Source: Betaproteobacteria bacterium (lineage in GTDB: Bacteria; Pseudomonadota; Gammaproteobacteria; Burkholderiales; Burkholderiaceae). From it: DNA of 39,209 nucleotides. The first letter of the stretch is position 1. Each line of letters opens with the position of its first letter. Shown here piece after piece: positions 34,700 through 39,209 of this stretch. The translations under genes were made by a program, and so were the position numbers. A model generated the notes under the pieces. The model searched no databases, was not told the origin of the DNA, and saw only the letters and a list, made by a program, of their open reading frames with translations. The stretch is from the NCBI GenBank assembly GCA_009927445.1, contig RFMZ01000142.1, positions 1-39,209 of the forward strand, given 5' to 3'.

Positions 34700-35698
34700 A
34701 TGTCGAACAAAATACTTTTTAAAAAATCACTAGTACTGTTAAGTGGTTTACTACTTTCCATATCGTGCTCAGCATGGGAGCCGAGTAAACCTGTAGAATT
34801 TGTTATCCCTGCCGGTCAAGGTGGTGGTGCAGACCAAATGGCTAGAATGATTCAAGGAATCATTACTAAAAATAATTTAATGAAGCAATCAATTATTCCG
34901 GTAAATAAATCTGCTGGCGCAGGTGCGGAAGGCTTCTTAGCAGTAAAAGAAGCAAAGGGTGACCCGCACAAAATCATCATCACCCTCTCTAATCTGTTTA
35001 CTACCCCTTTAGCAACTGGTGTTCCCTTTAACTGGAAAGAGATGACACCAGTGGCGATGCTGGCCCTAGATCAGTTTATCCTATGGACAAATACAGACAA
35101 GCCCTATAAAAATGCTAAAGAATTTATTCAAGCAGCGAAGACCGCAGGGCCTGGAAAATTCAAAATGGGTGGCACAGGGTCCAAACAGGAAGACCAAATT
35201 TTAACCGTGGGACTTGAAAAAGCCACTGGTACCAAATTTACCTATCTGCCATTTAAAGGCGGTGGTGATGTGGCTGTTCAACTCGTTGGGAACCATATTG
35301 ATTCCACTGTAAATAATCCAATTGAAGCAGTTGCCCAGTGGCGTGCGGGCAAGTTAAAAGCTTTATGTGTCTTCGATGATACAAGAATGCCTTATAAAGA
35401 AAAAGTGACTGATACCCAGTCCTGGAACGATATTCCAACTTGCTCTGAAGCCGGTGTCCCAACGGATTATGTCATGCTGCGTGGAATTTTTATGCCGCCT
35501 GGGGTTACCCAAGAACAAGTGAACTTTTATATCGATCTCTTTAAAAAAGTACGTGAAACTGCTGATTGGAAAAAATTCATGGCTGATGGTGCTTTTAACC
35601 AAACTTTCATGACGGGTAAGGAATATGTCGCTTGGCTTGAAAAAAATGAGGCTTTACATAAACAACTCATGAGTGAGGCAGGCTTCTTAGCGAAATAA
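34700..35698 (+). CDS. tctC: Tripartite tricarboxylate transporter substrate-binding protein (cognate TctC)
   Basis: A 332-residue exported protein with signal peptide (SLVLLSGLLLSISCSA, cleavage before WEP). The binding loop is SKPVEFVIPAGQGGGADQMAR, which diverges from the orphan Bug genes: NKSAGAGAEGFLAVKEAKGDP, FKMGGTGSKQEDQIL and YLPFKGGGDVAVQLVGNH. It is followed on the same strand by TctB (20 bases) and TctA, so it is the true receptor of this transporter. Position beside oxc/frc suggests oxalate or a related dicarboxylate as ligand, by inference. Confidence 0.92.
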   Translation: MSNKILFKKSLVLLSGLLLSISCSAWEPSKPVEFVIPAGQGGGADQMARMIQGIITKNNLMKQSIIPVNKSAGAGAEGFLAVKEAKGDPHKIIITLSNLFTTPLATGVPFNWKEMTPVAMLALDQFILWTNTDKPYKNAKEFIQAAKTAGPGKFKMGGTGSKQEDQILTVGLEKATGTKFTYLPFKGGGDVAVQLVGNHIDSTVNNPIEAVAQWRAGKLKALCVFDDTRMPYKEKVTDTQSWNDIPTCSEAGVPTDYVMLRGIFMPPGVTQEQVNFYIDLFKKVRETADWKKFMADGAFNQTFMTGKEYVAWLEKNEALHKQLMSEAGFLAK

Positions 35699-35718
35699 TC
35701 AGATGACTAAGGATTTGA

Positions 35719-36237
35719 ATGACTAATCAGGTAAAAAAAGACTCTGTCCCTAGTCTTCGTATGGTGGATATTGTTTTTGCAATCATTTGTATCGCATTTA
35801 GTATTTTCTTAATGATTGGAAGTGTCAGACTCGGTGCTAAATGGACGCCTGAAGGTCCAGAGTCTGGCTACTTTCCATTCTATATTTTTCTCATGATGTT
35901 TATAGCAAGTTCAGTGACTCTTTATGAAACAATCGTCATTGACAAAAAGAAACCTGGCGAGGACTTCGTTGAAAAGCACGCTTTTCAACAAATACTTTGT
36001 ATTTTGTTTCCGGCAATTGCCTTTTTAATTGGTGTTAGCCTGATTGGAATCTATGTTTCAAGTACGGTCTATATTGCCATTTTTATGATCTGGATTGGAA
36101 AATACCCCTACTGGAAAGCGACGTTAGTTGGCTTATCTGTTGGTGTAATCCTATATTTGATGTTTGAAGTCTGGTTCCAAGTCCCACTTCCTCACGGTTC
36201 TTGGTTTAATCCACTTTCTTACATTGGCGTTAACTAA
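35719..36237 (+). CDS. tctB: Tripartite tricarboxylate transporter small membrane subunit TctB
   Basis: A 172-residue inner-membrane protein with four predicted helices (about 13-35, 50-72, 92-115 and 122-160). The motif GPESGYFPFYIFLMM in the first loop is typical of TctB. The ATG has AAGGA nearby. It sits between tctC and tctA with short gaps of 20 and 22 bases and would form the permease with TctA. Confidence 0.9.
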   Translation: MTNQVKKDSVPSLRMVDIVFAIICIAFSIFLMIGSVRLGAKWTPEGPESGYFPFYIFLMMFIASSVTLYETIVIDKKKPGEDFVEKHAFQQILCILFPAIAFLIGVSLIGIYVSSTVYIAIFMIWIGKYPYWKATLVGLSVGVILYLMFEVWFQVPLPHGSWFNPLSYIGVN

Positions 36238-36259
36238 TTAAAAAATATAGGGGTACATT

Positions 36260-37758
36260 TTGGATGAAATAAGTGCGTTATTTCATGGGTTTTCGGTAGC
36301 GCTTACACCCTTTAATGTTTTGTTAATGCTTGTTGGTATTTCTCTTGGGGTCATTATTGGGGTCTTACCTGGACTAGGGGGTGCGAACGGTATTGCAATT
36401 TTATTACCCCTTACCTTTACGATGCCACCAACCTCGGCAATCATTATGCTCTCCTGTATTTATTGGGGGCGTTATTTGGTGGTGCTATTACTTCCGTGCT
36501 ATTTAATATTCCGGGGGAGCCTTGGTCTGTAGCGACGACCTTTGATGGGCACCCCATGGCTAGAAATGGCCGGGCTGCAGAAGCTCTGACAACAGCCTTT
36601 ACATCTTCATTTGTTGGAGCTTTAGTAGCTGTCATTATGATTACCTTCCTAGCGCCAATGGTTGCTAAATTTGCGCTCAAGTTTGGCCCCCCAGAATTCT
36701 TTGCTGTCTATTTTTTAACTTTTTGTAGTTTCGTTGGCATGAATAAGGGCTCGCCATTCAAAGTTATTACCATGATTATGTTTGGTTTTGGTCTGTCTAC
36801 AATTGGGATGGACGGTGTTACTGGCCAACTGCGTTTAACCTTCGGGTTCACTGAATTAATGCGTGGATTTGATTTTTTAATCGCTGTGATTGGCCTTTTT
36901 GGTATCGGTGAGATCTTATTAGCCATGGAAGAAGGTCTTGCTTTTAAAGGCTCTGCTGGAAAAATTCGTTACCAAATCGTGATTGACACATGGAAGAAAT
37001 TACCGCGGTATTGGGCAACGTCTTTGCGAAGTTGCCTCATTGGTTGTTGGATGGGTATTACCCCAGGCGGAGCAACGCCCGCTTCCTTTATGAGTTATGG
37101 ACTGGCTAAACGATTCTCGAAAAATGGAGATAATTTTGGTAAAGGAGAAATCGAAGGTATTATCGCCCCAGAAACTGCCGCCCATGCAGCGGGCACTTCA
37201 GCACTCTTACCAATGCTCTCTTTAGGTATCCCAGGGTCCCCAACTGCCGCAGTCTTATTGGGTGGACTGTTAATTTGGGGATTACAGCCCGGCCCACTTT
37301 TGTTTGTTGAAAAACCGGATTTTGTTTGGGGACTGATTGCTAGTATGTATTTGGGTAATGTGGTGGGGCTATTTATGTGTTTAACTTGTGTGCCTCTTTT
37401 TGCCTCAATCCTTCGAATTCCTTTTTCTATTATTGCACCCGTCATTATTGTGATTTGTGCTGTTGGTGCCTACACAGTGCACAATGCTTTATTTGATATT
37501 TGGCTCATGCTCGGCTTCGGTGTCATGGGCTATATCTTTAAAAAATTAGATTATCCGATGGCCCCTATGGTCTTAGCGCTCGTTTTGGGAAGTCGCGCTG
37601 AAGAGTCGTTCCGGCAATCAATGCTCATCTCTTCGGGCAGTTTAGAAGTATTTTTCTCGACACCACTTGTTGCTGGCATTACTTCCTTAGGAATCCTACT
37701 TCTTTTTTGGCCACTCATTACCAAGACTCTTGCAGCCTTTAAATCAACCAAAAGTTAA
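36260..37758 (+). pseudogene. tctA: Tripartite tricarboxylate transporter large permease TctA, one frameshift in a G run
   Basis: The gene would encode about 499 residues, the normal TctA length, with around ten to twelve membrane segments and the family loops GVLPGLGGANGIAILLPLTF and GITPGGATPASFMSYGLAKR. The start is TTG (36260) with AGGGG at 36249-36253, giving the expected N-terminus MDEISALFHGFSVALTPFN. At 36465-36469 a run of five G interrupts the conserved CIYWGALFGGAITS segment; one more G restores it. As written a 90-residue fragment and a downstream 431-residue frame result. Homopolymer error, phase variation or genuine loss are all possible. Confidence 0.9.
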
Positions 37759-37767
37759 TAGCTAGGG

Positions 37768-37793
37768 CGTCAAACTTCTAATGCAGTTTGACG
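37768..37793. terminator. Perfect 9-bp hairpin between convergent tctA and ndh
   Basis: CGTCAAACT, eight bases, AGTTTGACG, lying across the last codons of the minus-strand NADH dehydrogenase and 10 bases after the tctA stop. No clear T-tract follows on either side, so it may act by other means or only as an mRNA 3' stem. Confidence 0.55.
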
Positions 37794-39112
37794 TGTGGCT
37801 CTGTACGTCTAGTAATCATCCGAACAAGGGTATATAAAACGACTTTTACCCAACCATGTAGTGCTAATTCGTGCAATTTATATAGCGAAATATACATCAT
37901 CTTGGCGAAGAAACCCTCGATAAATAGACTTCCGCCCATAAGACCTCCCATCATATTTCCTACAGTACTATATTTTCCAAGGGAAACTAGGGAACCAAAA
38001 TCGCGATATTGATACTTACGCAGTGGCTTATTAGCTAAACGTAACTGAATCTGCGCATACATATGCATAGCCTGCTGATGAGCAGCCTGCGCCCTAGGAG
38101 GGACAGTACGTCCGGTGTGATTCCTATCACCTGGCCAGGGACATGCAGCACAATCCCCAAAAGCAAAGATGTTCTCATCAGCCGTTGTTTGAAGACTTTG
38201 ATAGACTACTAATTGATTGATGTGATTCGTTTCTAGGCCACTCATATCTTTTAAAAAATCAGGTGCTTTAACACCAGCAGCCCAAACGACTAATTCAGCA
38301 TCTAACTCTCGACCATCTTTTAAACGTATGCCATGAGGTAATACAGCTTCAACCTTTGCATCTGTATAAACATCAACTCCTAGCCGAACTAAAAATTCTA
38401 GGGTGTTATTTGATAAACGAGAGGGCAAGGCATTTAAAATTCGCGGGCCCGCTTCAATTACACTGACTTTCATATCCTTGTTTGGATCCACTCGGTCAAG
38501 TCCATAAGCAACAACCTCTCTGGTTGTGCGGTATAACTCGGCAGCTAACTCGACACCTGTTGCACCGCCGCCAATAATCGCCACCTTTAACTGTCCAGGC
38601 CGCAGAGGGCCTTGTTGCGAGTGCGCTCGAACACAGGCGTTGAGCATACTGTTATGAAAATATTCAGCATCTCTTGAAGACTCTAACTTTAAAGCATATT
38701 CAGCAACGCCAGGAGTTCCAAAGTCGTTGCTTAAACTCCCAATAGCAATCACTAGCGTGTCATAGGAAAAACTCCTCTGGGGAATCACTTCATTACCAGC
38801 ATCATCGACATAAGGAGCGAGTAAAAGAACTTGTTGGTCTCGATCAATACCAGTCATCTCACCAATTCGGAAATGAAAATGGTGCCAGTGCGCCTGCGCC
38901 ATATACCCTAATTCATGATCGGATAAGTCCATACTACCTGCTGCTATTTCGTGTAACTTTGGCTTCCAAATATGGGTACGATTTTTATCTACTAAAGTAA
39001 TGTGGGCACTACCCTTCTTACCCAAAGTGTCGCCTAACCGAGTGGCTAACTCTAACCCGCCAGCGCCACCGCCAACGATGACTATACGATGTGCCACTTC
39101 TGTAGCTGTCAT
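37778..39112 (-). CDS. ndh: Type II NADH:quinone dehydrogenase
   Basis: A 444-residue FAD enzyme that oxidises NADH and reduces quinone without pumping protons. It has the N-terminal FAD Rossmann motif IVIVGGGAGGLELA (about 11-24), a second NADH-binding motif VAIIGGGATGVELAAEL (about 175-192), VVWAAGVKAP, and the FAD motif IFAFGDCAACPWP. The C-terminus has an amphipathic membrane-association stretch (FIEGFFAKMMYISLYKLHELALHG). Length matches NDH-2. It is convergent with tctA and has its own promoter region near the window edge, so it is probably a housekeeping neighbour, though it could recycle NADH made by formate dehydrogenase. Confidence 0.93.
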   Translation of the reverse strand: MTATEVAHRIVIVGGGAGGLELATRLGDTLGKKGSAHITLVDKNRTHIWKPKLHEIAAGSMDLSDHELGYMAQAHWHHFHFRIGEMTGIDRDQQVLLLAPYVDDAGNEVIPQRSFSYDTLVIAIGSLSNDFGTPGVAEYALKLESSRDAEYFHNSMLNACVRAHSQQGPLRPGQLKVAIIGGGATGVELAAELYRTTREVVAYGLDRVDPNKDMKVSVIEAGPRILNALPSRLSNNTLEFLVRLGVDVYTDAKVEAVLPHGIRLKDGRELDAELVVWAAGVKAPDFLKDMSGLETNHINQLVVYQSLQTTADENIFAFGDCAACPWPGDRNHTGRTVPPRAQAAHQQAMHMYAQIQLRLANKPLRKYQYRDFGSLVSLGKYSTVGNMMGGLMGGSLFIEGFFAKMMYISLYKLHELALHGWVKVVLYTLVRMITRRTEPHVKLH

Positions 39113-39209
39113 CGTAGATAACTGTGATTGATTAACATATCGAAGAGCCCAATGATAGGTGATGGCATCATATTACCCCTTTTAGATAAAAAATCTACCT
39201 TGCTTTTAT

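Noticed and set aside
36264..36266. ATG near the start of tctA as the start codon
   Set aside because: It is in a different frame from the TctA N-terminus; the TTG at 36260 is in the right frame with AGGGG upstream.
37095..37445. Minus-strand reading frame of 116 codons inside tctA
   Set aside because: A shadow of the conserved TctA coding sequence; it has no ribosome site or domain.

Overview
The window looks like a chromosomal accessory region of a low-GC betaproteobacterium, most likely a Polynucleobacter-like member of the Burkholderiaceae. This rests on the many Bug-type (TctC) tripartite-tricarboxylate substrate-binding proteins, a hallmark of Burkholderiales, combined with AT-rich intergenic DNA and betaproteobacterial-looking enzymes. 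The genus is an inference; no rRNA or other marker gene is present. The theme is uptake and oxidation of small organic acids. There are no complete RNA genes, insertion sequences, CRISPR arrays or phage genes that I can support.

Region 1 (1-10.5 kb). A decayed Bug gene is followed by a two-gene operon: a Tat-exported thiamine-diphosphate (ThDP) enzyme and a small mono-haem cytochrome c. Divergent from it is a YbdL-type methionine aminotransferase, which converges on an acyl-CoA ligase of the DmdB/AlkK type. After an 870-bp gap without a convincing gene comes a ketopantoate-reductase-like gene and an oxalate-CoA ligase of the AAE3/Pcs60 type. They converge on an FMN 2-hydroxyacid dehydrogenase of the mandelate dehydrogenase branch.

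Region 2 (10.6-24.5 kb). A series of orphan Bug proteins each sit beside a different enzyme: TauD-type dioxygenase + Bug + cupin; CMD protein + D-2-hydroxyacid dehydrogenase + Bug; Bug overlapping an HPP membrane protein; cupin + broken Bug; class V aminotransferase + Bug. A formate-tetrahydrofolate ligase gene lies here with two frameshifts.

Region 3 (24.6-37.8 kb). This is an oxalate-to-CO2 module: NAD-linked molybdenum formate dehydrogenase (a fused FdsG-FdsB subunit and FdsA), oxalyl-CoA decarboxylase, formyl-CoA:oxalate CoA-transferase, a PAS-domain protein whose start codon appears lost, a second frameshifted CoA-transferase on the other strand, and a complete tctCBA transporter locus whose tctA has a one-base frameshift in a G run. 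Together with the oxalate-CoA ligase in region 1, oxalate could be activated by ATP or by CoA transfer, decarboxylated to formyl-CoA, released as formate, and oxidised with NADH formation. The type II NADH dehydrogenase at the right end could pass those electrons to quinone, but it is probably an unrelated neighbour.

A striking feature is the number of damaged genes: two Bug genes, fhs, the second frc, tctA and the PAS start. The left-end Bug gene and the single amber codon are substitution-type decay, while the single-base indels in fhs, frc2 and tctA could be real decay or sequence errors.
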